Shown: piece by piece, positions 16,495 to 24,910 of the stretch | Layout of the letters: every line of letters starts with the position of its first letter | How positions within the stretch are numbered: position 1 is the stretch's first letter | Origin: an uncultured bacterium | Lineage (GTDB): Bacteria; Bacillota; Clostridia; Oscillospirales; Oscillospiraceae | Length of the DNA: 64,000 nt | NCBI GenBank assembly: GCA_947383145.1 | Contig: CANDCH010000006.1 | Span: 1-64,000 of the forward strand | Direction of reading: 5' to 3' | Notes under the pieces: model-generated | Database searches by the model: none | Seen by the model: the letters and a program-made list of their open reading frames with translations, nothing else | What the model was told of the DNA's origin: nothing | Position numbers and translations under genes: made by a program

Positions 16495-17561
16495 AAAAGG
16501 AAGGCAGACCGCGGCTGACGCTGGAGGAGCGGCTGAAGCGGGCGGCGCGGTCTCAGGCATCATCGCCTGAGGCCGCCGCCAAGCTGGTGGAGCGGCTTTC
16601 CCAGACTCATATTGCATATGTCTTTCACGAAAGCGCCGATTTTAATCTCATGTACGAGCTGATGGGACAGTTCATGAACGCGCTGGACGATGACGTGCTG
16701 CATTACGGCGGCTTCTGCCGGAGCTTTGAGCTGGCCGTCGCCACATATGGGCCCGGTTCCACCGACCCCTCCAGGCGCCTTCCCTCCCCGGCATTTCCCG
16801 CCCCGGTCTGGGGCGTGGAGGTGAACAACGCCGTGGTCCTGCTGGGGCTGATGCTGCTGGACCACGCCAAGGGCAGGCGGCGGGACAGGGACGTGTACCA
16901 CTGCACCCGGATGACCCTGGGGCAGTACCTGGACGCCCTGCCGGAGCCGGAGGCCCCCTGGAAGCGGTGGAGCGTTGAGAAATGGCGGGACGGGCTTCTG
17001 ACGCGGCACGACCCCTCCCAGCCCCTGGCGGAGGCGCTGGCGGACATCCTCCGGAGCTATATCGACGGGTGGCAGGAGTTCGACCATGTGGACTACGTCC
17101 TGCGCTGCATGGGGGGGCTGGCCTGCTATCTGGAGCAGGAGGGGCCGGAGAAGGCCCAGGTGGACCCGGCGCAGGTCCGGCAGTTCCGGGAGGCCCTGTG
17201 CCAGTATAGCTCCGAGCTGGAGGGCTGGAAGCTGGTGGAGGTGGACAAGCGGTATCCGGACCCCTGCGGGTATTACTTCACCCTGGCCAATGAGTACCCC
17301 GGCAGCGCCCCCGACCCCGGCGGCGGCGGGGTCCCCGCCGGGGCCGTCCGCCTCCAGATTTTCCTCCACCAGTGGGACTACAACCCCCGGACCCTGCGGG
17401 CGCTGGCCGAACAGTCGCCCTCCCCGGACCTGGGGGCGCTCTTGGAGAAGAGCGTCAGCGAGGAGCGGCTGTCCGCCGCCATGGGCAAGATCAACACGGC
17501 GGTGACGGATCTGTACAGCCTGTGGGTGGAGCCCTATCTGCGGATGGAGTATTCCCGCTAG
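16491..17561 (+). CDS. unknown protein coupled to the VirD4-like ATPase
   Basis: 356 residues that I do not recognise. The start overlaps the stop of the ATPase gene (ATGA). The N-terminus is basic (KKEGRPRLTLEERLKRAAR), followed by a mainly helical body with no membrane segment or signal peptide. The C-terminal third is likely helical. It has been kept in strict linkage with the ATPase by overlap, so a physical or functional partnership is likely. Homology in loci that also hold ClpP and VirD4-like genes would test this. No nuclease, protease or nucleotide-binding motif was seen. Confidence 0.75.
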   Translation: MKKEGRPRLTLEERLKRAARSQASSPEAAAKLVERLSQTHIAYVFHESADFNLMYELMGQFMNALDDDVLHYGGFCRSFELAVATYGPGSTDPSRRLPSPAFPAPVWGVEVNNAVVLLGLMLLDHAKGRRRDRDVYHCTRMTLGQYLDALPEPEAPWKRWSVEKWRDGLLTRHDPSQPLAEALADILRSYIDGWQEFDHVDYVLRCMGGLACYLEQEGPEKAQVDPAQVRQFREALCQYSSELEGWKLVEVDKRYPDPCGYYFTLANEYPGSAPDPGGGGVPAGAVRLQIFLHQWDYNPRTLRALAEQSPSPDLGALLEKSVSEERLSAAMGKINTAVTDLYSLWVEPYLRMEYSR

Positions 17562-17725
17562 CGCACAGCGATATTTCTCGCGCCGGGGGCGGTCCCTCCG
17601 GGGCCCGCCCCGGTTATAGAGCCTCATTTTTTGAACAGAATTATTAATGGTATGTACAATCAAGCCACTTAAATATAATCTATATTTCCCAATTGCCCTA
17701 TACAGAAGAGTTACGATGACAAAGA

Positions 17726-17763
17726 GGGAAGGACTGCCCGCCGCGCGGCGGGCAGTCCTTCCC
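17726..17763. terminator. perfect 38-base palindrome, probable terminator
   Basis: A 19-bp perfect inverted repeat (GGGAAGGACTGCCCGCCGC and its complement) lies between the accessory operon and purA. A short T-rich stretch follows on the plus strand (CTTTTGG). The remaining gap 17562-17912 holds the purA promoter and no gene. Confidence 0.7.
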
Positions 17764-17792
17764 TAACTTTTGGTAAAATGCGCGAAAGGGGC

Positions 17793-17821
17793 TTGTAAAC
17801 CGGCGGCGGCTTCTATATAAT
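17793..17821 (+). promoter_or_regulatory. promoter of purA
   Basis: -35 TTGTAA (17793-17798), 17-base spacer, -10 TATAAT (17816-17821). A 20-base motif that is also found at 2153-2172 ends directly before the -35 box (17773-17792). Confidence 0.72.
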
Positions 17822-17912
17822 GAGGTGCGTTGGGCCGCGCGGGCGGCCCGTGCGCGCCGAAAAAGGCAGACCGGCTCCGCTGGCTGCGAATCCCGGGCGC
17901 AGAGGTATGAAT

Positions 17913-19208
17913 ATGGTAAAAGCAATCGTAGGGGCCAACTGGGGCGACGAGGGCAAGGGCAAGATCACCGACCTGCTGGCGGAGACGTCCGACGTGGTGG
18001 TGCGCTTTCAGGGCGGGGCCAACGCGGGCCACACCATCATCAACGATTACGGGCGCTTTGCGCTCCACATCCTGCCGTCGGGTATCTTTTACCCCCACAT
18101 CACCAATGTCATCGGCAACGGGGTGGCGCTGGACGCGGCCAAGCTGGCGGCGGAGCTGAAGAGCGTCATGGACCAGGGGGTGCCCGCCCCCAGCCTCATC
18201 GTGTCCGAGCGGGCCCAGCTGCTCATGCCCTATCACGTCCTCCAGGACGGGTATGAGGAGGAGCGGCTGGGGGGGAGGGCCTTCGGCTCCACCAAAAGCG
18301 GCATTGCCCCCTTCTATTCGGACAAGTACGCCAAGACGGGCATCCAGGTGTGCGATCTTTTCGACGGGGAGCGGCTGTGGGACCGGCTGAGCCGGGCGGT
18401 GGAGCTGAAAAACATCCTGTTTGAGCACCTGTACCACAAGCCGGCCCTGGACGTGAAGGCGCTGTACGACCAGCTGTTGGAGTACCGGGAGCTGATCCGG
18501 CCCTATGTGGGCGACGCGGTGGGCTTCCTCCACCGGGCGGTGAAGGAGGGCAAGACCATTCTGCTGGAGGGCCAGCTGGGCTCCATGAAGGACCCGGACC
18601 TGGGTATTTTTCCCATGACCACCTCCTCCCATACCCTGGCGGGTTACGGCTGCGTGGGCGCGCCCGTGCCTCCCACCGCCATTCGGGACGTGATCTGCGT
18701 CACCAAGGCGTATTCGTCCAGCGTGGGCTCCAGCACCGAGCCCTTTGTCAGTGAATTGGCGGGTCCCGAGGGGGACGAGCTGCGCCGCCGGGGAGGCGAC
18801 AGGGGCGAGTTTGGGGCCACCACGGGCCGGCCCCGCCGGGTGGGCTGGTTCGACGCCGTGGCAACCAAATACGGCTGCATGGTCCAGGGAGCCACCCAGG
18901 CGGCGCTGACCTGCCTGGATGTGCTGGGCTATTTGGACGAGATCAAGGTGTGCGTGGGCTATGAAATTGACGGGGAAGTGACGGATATGTTCCCCACCAC
19001 CCCGGGACTGATGCGGGCCCGGCCGGTGTATGAGACTCTGCCCGGCTGGAAGCGCGACGTGCGGGGCGTCACCGACTATGACGCCCTGCCCGCCGAGGCC
19101 AGGGGCTACGTGGAGTTTTTGGAGCAGCGCATCGGCGTGCCCATCACCATCGTGTCCACCGGGCCCAAGCGCCACGAGATTGCCCTGCGCCCCGCTTTTT
19201 CTTTGTAA
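17913..19208 (+). CDS. purA: adenylosuccinate synthetase
   Basis: 431 residues. The enzyme joins IMP and aspartate with GTP to make adenylosuccinate in AMP synthesis. The P-loop-like motif NWGDEGKGK is at residues 9-17, NAGHTI carries the catalytic His, and the family motifs GQLGSMKDPDLGIFP-type, TTGRPRRVGWFD and the C-terminal STGPKR for guanine binding are all present. I chose the second ATG (17913) because AGAGG at 17901-17905 is seven bases away; the ATG at 17907 is too close. The frame is open further upstream but without a ribosome site. The gene appears to be single-cistron, with its own promoter and a terminator near 19303. Confidence 0.96.
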   Translation: MVKAIVGANWGDEGKGKITDLLAETSDVVVRFQGGANAGHTIINDYGRFALHILPSGIFYPHITNVIGNGVALDAAKLAAELKSVMDQGVPAPSLIVSERAQLLMPYHVLQDGYEEERLGGRAFGSTKSGIAPFYSDKYAKTGIQVCDLFDGERLWDRLSRAVELKNILFEHLYHKPALDVKALYDQLLEYRELIRPYVGDAVGFLHRAVKEGKTILLEGQLGSMKDPDLGIFPMTTSSHTLAGYGCVGAPVPPTAIRDVICVTKAYSSSVGSSTEPFVSELAGPEGDELRRRGGDRGEFGATTGRPRRVGWFDAVATKYGCMVQGATQAALTCLDVLGYLDEIKVCVGYEIDGEVTDMFPTTPGLMRARPVYETLPGWKRDVRGVTDYDALPAEARGYVEFLEQRIGVPITIVSTGPKRHEIALRPAFSL

Positions 19209-19302
19209 GGAAAAAGCGGGCGAAAAGAAGCTTGGTACGCTGACGGCGCCCCGAGGCCGAGGCGCGACGTTCCCCGGTCTCGGAGGCCGCCGCGCGTCTG
19301 AG

Positions 19303-19345
19303 TAAAACATGTCCGCTCCAAAAGGGCGGACATGTTTATTTTGTT
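19303..19345 (+). terminator. rho-independent terminator after purA
   Basis: AAACATGTCCGC pairs with GCGGACATGTTT around an eight-base loop, followed by ATTTTGTTT. Confidence 0.82.
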
Positions 19346-19414
19346 TCACAAGAAATGAGTATTGATTTTTATAAAATTGATGATATACTTAATTTTATGA
19401 AAGGGGGCGCTTGA

Positions 19415-19705
19415 ATGGACACATTGCCCAGCTGGATGGCCGGCCTGGAGGCCGAGGACTCGGAATTCATCAGGAAGTTTGTGCTGGCCTCGGGGTCGCT
19501 GAAGGAGATGGCGGGGCTGTATGGGGTGAGCTACCCTACGGTGCGGCTGCGGCTGGACCGGCTGATCCAGAAAATCAAGCTCAGCGAGACGGCGGAGGCG
19601 GACCCCTATGTGGCGCTGGTGAAGCGGCTGGCGGTGGACGACCGGCTGGACTTTGACACCGCCAAGCTGTTGCTCAGCGAATACCGAAAGACAAAGGAGG
19701 CATGA
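19415..19705 (+). CDS. DUF2089-family regulator-like protein
   Basis: 96 residues resembling the DUF2089 family, small proteins with a helix-turn-helix-like segment (LKEMAGLYGVSYPTVRLRLDRLI) that often precede small membrane-protein genes in Firmicutes. It probably acts as a DNA-binding regulator of itself and its neighbour. GAAAGGGGG precedes the ATG. A -10 TATACT (19384-19389) with a weak -35 TTGATT lies upstream. The next gene begins three bases after the stop, an operon arrangement seen for DUF2089/membrane-protein pairs elsewhere. Confidence 0.83.
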   Translation: MDTLPSWMAGLEAEDSEFIRKFVLASGSLKEMAGLYGVSYPTVRLRLDRLIQKIKLSETAEADPYVALVKRLAVDDRLDFDTAKLLLSEYRKTKEA

Positions 19706-19708
19706 GAA

Positions 19709-20098
19709 ATGGGCACGGGATTCCACTTTGAGGAGGGCATGGAGCTGTTTACGGTGAATGGGCGGGACATTCCGATCATTCTGGGGCTGATGGCCGCCGC
19801 CGTTGCGCTGGAGATTTTTCTGGCGCTGAAGGAGGACGGGCGGCTGGGGCTGATCCTGCCGGGGCTGCGGCTGCTGTGGACGGCGGCGCGTTTGGCGGCG
19901 CGCGTCGTTCAGGTGGCCCAGACCACCCAGCGCCTGGGCTCCTCCTGGCTGTCCAATCCCGGTCAGGCGCTGGCGGCGGCCTTCGCGGTGGAGAACATTC
20001 CAACCCTGCTGCTGCTGGCCGTCTACGGCCTATGCCGGGGATGCAGGCGGCGGAGAACCCGGCGGCAGCTGGACAGGACCCGGATTGGCGACCTCTGA
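19709..20098 (+). CDS. small membrane protein linked to DUF2089 regulator
   Basis: 129 residues. Two or three hydrophobic segments (about 20-42, 45-66 and 88-105) end in an Arg-rich tail (RGCRRRRTRRQLDRTR), predicting a cytoplasmic C-terminus. AAAGGAGG lies nine bases before the ATG, inside the end of the DUF2089 gene. I do not recognise a defined family. Linkage to a DUF2089 gene suggests an envelope-related role under its control. A strong terminator follows immediately. Confidence 0.72.
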   Translation: MGTGFHFEEGMELFTVNGRDIPIILGLMAAAVALEIFLALKEDGRLGLILPGLRLLWTAARLAARVVQVAQTTQRLGSSWLSNPGQALAAAFAVENIPTLLLLAVYGLCRGCRRRRTRRQLDRTRIGDL

Positions 20099-20100
20099 TC

Positions 20101-20136
20101 GGGCGGCGGCAGGCTTCCCCCGCCGCCGCCTTTTTT
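20101..20136 (+). terminator. rho-independent terminator of the DUF2089 operon
   Basis: GGCGGCGG pairs with CCGCCGCC over a short loop, followed by TTTTTT. It begins three bases after the stop codon. Confidence 0.88.
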
Positions 20137-20227
20137 CACCCGATTTGTCCCCCCGCATACAATGGGAGTGGAAGGGGAACGGCCTGACGGCCTCCCTTTC
20201 GATCAACCACAATCGGGAGGTACGAAA

Positions 20228-21061
20228 ATGGCTGAATTTATCGAGCCGGGCCCGATCTGCGATACCGCCGGTATTCGCGAGGCCGTGTGCATCCACACCC
20301 GAAAAATCTTTGACAGCTGCCGCGATAAGGACTGCGTGGAGGACCTGCGGCTCTATCCCACCGTCAGCTCTCAGGCCGTCATCGACCGGGCCATCAGTTT
20401 GAAGGCCGGGCAGGCCGAGCTGCTGTACGCTTACATCGACGTGGAGCCCGTGGGCTTCAACCGGGGCTACTTCACCGTGGACGTGCGCTATTTCTACCGG
20501 GTGACCGCCGACGCTTTTGTGGGCGCGGCTCGGCCGGTGTCCATCTGCGGGCTGGCGGTGTTCGACAAGCGGGCCATTCTGTTCGGCAGCGAGGGCAGCG
20601 CCAAGGTGTTCTCCTCCAACAGCCGGGTGGACGACCTGGACGAGCAGAACCTGATGAGCACCAATCTGCCCATCGCGGTGGTCAACTCCGTGGACCCCAT
20701 CATCCTGAGCATGCGCCTGTCCGACCCCTGCGATCCCCCCGCCTGCGCCTGTGGCGACGGGGCGGAGGTGCCCGCGGGCATTGCTGGGTGCTTCCCCGGG
20801 GAGCTGAACATGGGCGGCGAGGGCCGCCGGGTGTACGTCACCCTGGGCCAGTTCTCCATCATCCGCCTGGAGCGGGACAGCCAGCTGCTGATTCCCGCCT
20901 ACGACTACTGTATGCCCAGCAAGGAGTGCACCGCCGGCGGCGGCGAGGAAGACCCCTGCGCCGTTTTCCGTCAGGTGCAGTTCCCCATGGAGGAGTTCTT
21001 CCCGCCCAACACCATCGCCCCGCCGGAGGGGTATCAGGACACCAAGAACTGCTGCATGTGA
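20228..21061 (+). CDS. cysteine-rich conserved protein of unknown function
   Basis: 277 residues, no signal peptide or membrane segment. About 14 cysteines are spread through the chain: an early pair (VCIHTRK, SCRDKDC), a CxC centre (PACACGDG), CTAGGGEEDPC, and a CC near the C-terminus. The layout suggests metal binding or disulfide cross-linking, as in spore coat or exosporium proteins. GGGAGGT precedes the ATG. It stands alone between two terminators. I recall proteins of this look in many Clostridia, but I cannot name a characterised member; a structural spore role is a guess. Confidence 0.75.
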   Translation: MAEFIEPGPICDTAGIREAVCIHTRKIFDSCRDKDCVEDLRLYPTVSSQAVIDRAISLKAGQAELLYAYIDVEPVGFNRGYFTVDVRYFYRVTADAFVGAARPVSICGLAVFDKRAILFGSEGSAKVFSSNSRVDDLDEQNLMSTNLPIAVVNSVDPIILSMRLSDPCDPPACACGDGAEVPAGIAGCFPGELNMGGEGRRVYVTLGQFSIIRLERDSQLLIPAYDYCMPSKECTAGGGEEDPCAVFRQVQFPMEEFFPPNTIAPPEGYQDTKNCCM

Positions 21062-21069
21062 ACAGCGGG

Positions 21070-21098
21070 GCGGCGCGGCGTCAGCCGCGCCGCTTCTT
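21070..21098 (+). terminator. terminator after the cysteine-rich gene
   Basis: A ten-base perfect stem GCGGCGCGGC / GCCGCGCCGC with loop GTCA, followed by TTCTT. A -10-like TAAAAT for murB lies at 21139-21144. Confidence 0.78.
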
Positions 21099-21178
21099 AA
21101 ATTTCCGTGAACATATTTTCTTTCCGGGAAAAACGTGGTAAAATAACAGAACATGAAAAACTGTGGGAGGTCCCCGCC

Positions 21179-22123
21179 ATGAACTGGAACGCCCTGTACC
21201 ACCGCCTGCGCGAGCAAGCGCCTACCCTGGAGCTGCGCCGGGACGAGCCCATGGCCCGCCACACCACCTTCCGGGTGGGCGGGCCCGCGGCGCTGATGGC
21301 CCTGCCCAGGGGAGAAGAGGTCAAAGCAGTCATAGAGACCGCCTTTCACTGGAATATAATCCCCCTTTTTTTGGGAAACGGTTCCAATCTGCTGGTGTCC
21401 GACAGTGGCTATGACGGTTTTGTGGTAAAACTGGGGGAACCATACAGCGGGGGGGAAGTCTACGCCAACGAGCTGATGGCGGGGGGGGCCATGCCCCTCT
21501 CCCGGGTGGCAAACCTTGCGCTGGAGCACGGCCTTACCGGGCTGGAATGGGCGGCGGGGATTCCCGGAACGGTGGGGGGCGCCGTTGCCATGAATGCCGG
21601 GGCTTACGGCGGGGAGATGTCCCAGGTCCTTTGTCAGACGCACGCCTTGGGCTATGATGGCCGTTTTGAGGTGTTTCGGAATGAGGAATGTGGTTTTTCC
21701 TATCGCCACAGCGTCTTTTTGGAGGAACAGCACCTCATTTTGGAGGCGGTATTCATTCTGAACAAGGGCGACCCGGCGGAGATCCGCGCGAAAATGGACG
21801 ACTTGGCCCAGCGCCGCCGGGAGAAGCAGCCCCTGGAATATCCCAGCGCCGGGTCCACCTTCAAGCGGCCCGCCCCGGTGGACGGAAAGCCCGTCTATGC
21901 CGCCGCACTCATCGACCAGTGCGGGCTCAAGGGGCTGGCCGTGGGCGGGGCCCAGGTGTCGGAGAAGCACGCGGGTTTCATCGTCAACCGGGGCGGGGCG
22001 TCCTGCGCCGATATTATGGAATTGATGGCCCAGGTGCGGGAGCGGGTGTTCCAAGAGACGGGCGTGGCCCTGGAGCCCGAGGTGCGTTTTCTGGGCAGGG
22101 AGGGAGAAGCATGGAATTTCTGA
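21179..22123 (+). CDS. murB: UDP-N-acetylenolpyruvoylglucosamine reductase
   Basis: 314 residues. It reduces the enolpyruvyl group to lactyl using NADPH and FAD, giving UDP-N-acetylmuramic acid for peptidoglycan. FAD-binding motifs are visible (TTFRVGGPA, LGNGSNLLVSD, AAGIPGTVGGAVAMNAGAYG), and the Ser-containing active-site stretch YPSAGSTFKRP marks a type II (Gram-positive) MurB without the extra YLM loop. GGGAGG precedes the ATG. The stop lies inside the start of rapZ, opening the murB-rapZ-yvcK-whiA cluster typical of Clostridia and Bacilli. Confidence 0.96.
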   Translation: MNWNALYHRLREQAPTLELRRDEPMARHTTFRVGGPAALMALPRGEEVKAVIETAFHWNIIPLFLGNGSNLLVSDSGYDGFVVKLGEPYSGGEVYANELMAGGAMPLSRVANLALEHGLTGLEWAAGIPGTVGGAVAMNAGAYGGEMSQVLCQTHALGYDGRFEVFRNEECGFSYRHSVFLEEQHLILEAVFILNKGDPAEIRAKMDDLAQRRREKQPLEYPSAGSTFKRPAPVDGKPVYAAALIDQCGLKGLAVGGAQVSEKHAGFIVNRGGASCADIMELMAQVRERVFQETGVALEPEVRFLGREGEAWNF

Positions 22124-22974
22124 TTGTGTCCGGGCTGTCCGGGGCGGGCAAGTCCACCGTCATGTCCATTCTGGAGGACAGCGGCTATTTCTGCGTGGAC
22201 AATCTGCCCCCGGTGCTCATCCCCAAATTCGCCGAGGTGTGCATGGCGGGGGCCGGGTCCTACGAGCGGGTGGCCATGGTGTGCGACATCCGGGGCGGGG
22301 AGAACTTTGACGGCCTGTTCGATGCTATGGACGCCCTGAAGGACATGAAGTTCCAATATAAGGTGGTGTTTGTGGAGGCGGAGGACGCCGCCATCATCAA
22401 ACGCTACAAGGAGACCCGCCGCAGCCACCCCCTCATGGGGGAGGCGGACAGCCTGACCCAGGCGGTGGAGCGGGAGCGGGTGGTGATGGAGCCGGTGCGC
22501 CGCCGGTCCGACTGCGTCATCAACACCACTGCGCTGCCGGTGCAGAAGCTCCGGGGGCAGGTGCTGGACCTGTTCGCCCCCTATCGGAAGAGCGTCAATG
22601 AGATGAGCGTGACGGTGACCTCCTTCGGCTTCAAGTACGGCCTGCCCCTGGAGGCTGACCTGGTGTTCGACGTGCGCTTTCTGCCCAATCCCTTCTACGT
22701 GGAGGCGCTCCGGCCTCAGACCGGCCTGGACCGGGGGGTGGCGGATTACGTGTTCAAAAGCCCCGCCGCCCAGGAGCTGATGGAGCGCCTGCGGGGGCTG
22801 ATGGACTTCCTGCTCCCCCACTTCGTGGAGGAGGGCAAGAGCGCCCTGGTGGTGGCCGTGGGCTGCACCGGCGGGCGGCACCGCTCGGTGGCGGTGACCC
22901 ACGCGCTGACGGAATATATCCAGTCCCTGGGCTACGCCGCCGGCGAGACCCACCGGGACATGACGAGGGCATGA
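22111..22974 (+). CDS. rapZ: RapZ/YvcJ nucleotide-binding regulator
   Basis: 287 residues. Walker A GLSGAGKST is at residues 8-16, followed by the P-loop ATPase fold and the C-terminal domain with the conserved GCTGGRHRSV motif. In Enterobacteria RapZ controls glmS through small RNAs; in Firmicutes the homologue YvcJ hydrolyses nucleotides and its role is less clear. The start lies 13 bases before the murB stop with AGGGAGGGA upstream, and the stop overlaps yvcK by four bases, so the cluster is co-translated. Confidence 0.94.
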   Translation: MEFLIVSGLSGAGKSTVMSILEDSGYFCVDNLPPVLIPKFAEVCMAGAGSYERVAMVCDIRGGENFDGLFDAMDALKDMKFQYKVVFVEAEDAAIIKRYKETRRSHPLMGEADSLTQAVERERVVMEPVRRRSDCVINTTALPVQKLRGQVLDLFAPYRKSVNEMSVTVTSFGFKYGLPLEADLVFDVRFLPNPFYVEALRPQTGLDRGVADYVFKSPAAQELMERLRGLMDFLLPHFVEEGKSALVVAVGCTGGRHRSVAVTHALTEYIQSLGYAAGETHRDMTRA

Positions 22975-23975
22975 CTATGACGGCAAGCAAACTGCGCAAG
23001 GGCCCCGCCATCGCGGCCCTGGGGGGCGGGCACGGCCTGTCCGCCATTCTGCGGGGGCTGAAATTATACACCGACGACCTCACCGCCATCGTCACCGTGG
23101 CGGACGACGGCGGCGGCTCCGGGGTGCTCCGGGAGGACCTGGGTATGCCGCCCCCCGGCGACATCCGCAGCTGCATGGAGGCGCTGGCGGACACCGAATC
23201 CCTGATGCAGCGGCTGCTGGCCTACCGCTTCCCCGACGGACGGCTGGCGGGGCAGGCCTTCGGCAACCTGCTGCTGGCGGCGCTGGACGGCATCTCCGAC
23301 TCCTTCGACCAGGCGGTGGCCCGGATGAGCGAGGTTCTTGCGATCACGGGGCGGATTCTGCCCGTGACAAACGCCAACGTGCAGCTGGAGGCCATCTTTG
23401 ACAACGGCTCCAGCGTGCGGGGGGAGTCCAAAATCTTTGCCGCCAAAAAGGAGCAGAACTGCCGCATCCACCACGTGCGCCTCCTGCCGGAGCACGCCCC
23501 GGCCCTCCCCGCCGCCCTGGAGGCCATCCGCCGGGCGGACGTGATCCTGCTGGGGCCGGGGAGCCTGTATACCAGCGTCATCCCCAATCTGCTGGTGGAC
23601 GGCGTGGCGGAGGCCATCGCGGACAGCGCCGCGCTGAAAATCTACATCTGCAATATCATGACCCAGGACGGCGAGACCGAGGGCATGACCGCCCAGGACC
23701 ATGTGGCGGCGCTGCTGGAGCACGGCGGGCCGGGGCTGGTGAAGGTGTGCCTGTGCAATTCCGACCCCATCGGGCCGGAGCTGCTGGCGCGGTATTCGGC
23801 GGAGGACGCGGAGCCCATGCGGGTGGACCGCCGGGAGATGGAGCTGCTGGGGGCCGAGGTGGTGTGCCGCCCCCTGCTGGATATGGACTGCGGCTACGCC
23901 CGCCATTCCGGGGTGAAGGCGGCCCGGGCGGTGCTGGAGCTGTACGAGCAGCGGGCGGACACCAGGATTTTCTGA
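22971..23975 (+). CDS. yvcK: YvcK/GlmR-type gluconeogenesis factor
   Basis: 334 residues of the CofD/YvcK family: ALGGGHGLSAILRGLK at the N-terminus, VADDGGGSGVLR and later LGPGSLYTSVIPNLLV form the UDP-sugar-binding site. In Bacillus the protein (GlmR) binds UDP-GlcNAc, stimulates GlmS and localises in a helix-like pattern to support wall synthesis on gluconeogenic carbon. ATGA overlap with rapZ; whiA follows after 32 bases with its own ribosome site. Length and motifs agree with the family. Confidence 0.94.
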   Translation: MTMTASKLRKGPAIAALGGGHGLSAILRGLKLYTDDLTAIVTVADDGGGSGVLREDLGMPPPGDIRSCMEALADTESLMQRLLAYRFPDGRLAGQAFGNLLLAALDGISDSFDQAVARMSEVLAITGRILPVTNANVQLEAIFDNGSSVRGESKIFAAKKEQNCRIHHVRLLPEHAPALPAALEAIRRADVILLGPGSLYTSVIPNLLVDGVAEAIADSAALKIYICNIMTQDGETEGMTAQDHVAALLEHGGPGLVKVCLCNSDPIGPELLARYSAEDAEPMRVDRREMELLGAEVVCRPLLDMDCGYARHSGVKAARAVLELYEQRADTRIF

Positions 23976-24007
23976 CCGCCCGCCATATTGCGCAAGGAGG
24001 GAGCGCC

Positions 24008-24910
24008 ATGGCCTTTTCCGCCGGCGTCAAAAGAGAGCTGTGCCGCCCCGCCGTCGGCCGGAAATGCTGCGCCCAGGCGGAGGCCTACGGCATCCTGCTG
24101 TTCTGCGGGGCGTTCCACCCCCGTCAGGCCAGGATCGTCACCGAGTGCGGAGCGCTGAAGGAGCGGCTGCCCCCGCTGTTCCGCAGGGCGTTTAAGGTGT
24201 CCTTCGACCAGCTTCCCCAGCCGGGGGAGGGCAAGGGGGCCTTCCTCCTGGAGGACCCGGACAAGCTCAAGGCCGTGTTCCAGGCCTTTGACCTGGAGTG
24301 GGACGGGGCGGTGTCCCTCCACATCAATTTGGCCTTGCTGGAGGAGGAGCACTGCCGGACGGCCTTCCTCCGGGGGGCGTTTCTGGCGGGGGGGTCGGTG
24401 ACCGACCCCATGAAGGGCTATCATCTGGAGCTGTCCACCTCCCATTACCATGTGGGACGGGAGCTGCCCGCCCTGCTGCGGGAGGCGGGCTTTGAGCCCA
24501 AGGAGGCGGAGCGGAAGGGGAACCGGGTGGTGTACTTCAAGCACTCCGACCACATCGAGGACTTTTTGACCTATCTGGGGGCGCCGGTGTCCGCCATGGC
24601 GGTGATGAACGCCAAGCTGGAGCGGGACCTCCAGGGCCGGGTGAACCGCCAGGTGAACTGCGACAGCGCCAACCTGGACAAAACGGTGGCGGCGGCGCGG
24701 GAGCAGCTGGCCGCGATCCAGCGGCTGCGGGCGGCGGGGAGGCTGGACGCCCTGCCGGACAAGCTCCGGGAGGCGGCGCGGCTGCGGCTGGAGAACCCGG
24801 AGCTGAATCTGGCCCAGCTGGGGGCGCTGTGCGGCCCGCCGGTGGGCAAGGCGGCCCTTCATCACCGAATGAGGAAATTGTTGGAGCTGGCGGAAGGGCT
24901 TGTGCCATGA
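24008..24910 (+). CDS. whiA: WhiA sporulation/division regulator
   Basis: 300 residues. An N-terminal degenerate LAGLIDADG homing-endonuclease-like domain (FLRGAFLAGGSVTDP, YHLELSTSHY) is followed by a C-terminal helix-turn-helix (LAQLGALCGPPVGKAALHHRMRKL). WhiA is needed for sporulation septation in Streptomyces and links division and chromosome organisation in Bacillus. AAGGAGGGAG precedes the ATG. In many Clostridia an HPr gene follows; here a 151-residue membrane protein overlaps by four bases instead. Confidence 0.95.
   Translation: MAFSAGVKRELCRPAVGRKCCAQAEAYGILLFCGAFHPRQARIVTECGALKERLPPLFRRAFKVSFDQLPQPGEGKGAFLLEDPDKLKAVFQAFDLEWDGAVSLHINLALLEEEHCRTAFLRGAFLAGGSVTDPMKGYHLELSTSHYHVGRELPALLREAGFEPKEAERKGNRVVYFKHSDHIEDFLTYLGAPVSAMAVMNAKLERDLQGRVNRQVNCDSANLDKTVAAAREQLAAIQRLRAAGRLDALPDKLREAARLRLENPELNLAQLGALCGPPVGKAALHHRMRKLLELAEGLVP

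Noticed and set aside
17820-17912. N-terminal extension of purA to the first upstream ATG
   Set aside because: It starts inside the -10 box and lacks a ribosome site; PurA proteins begin near MVKAIVGANWGDEGKG.
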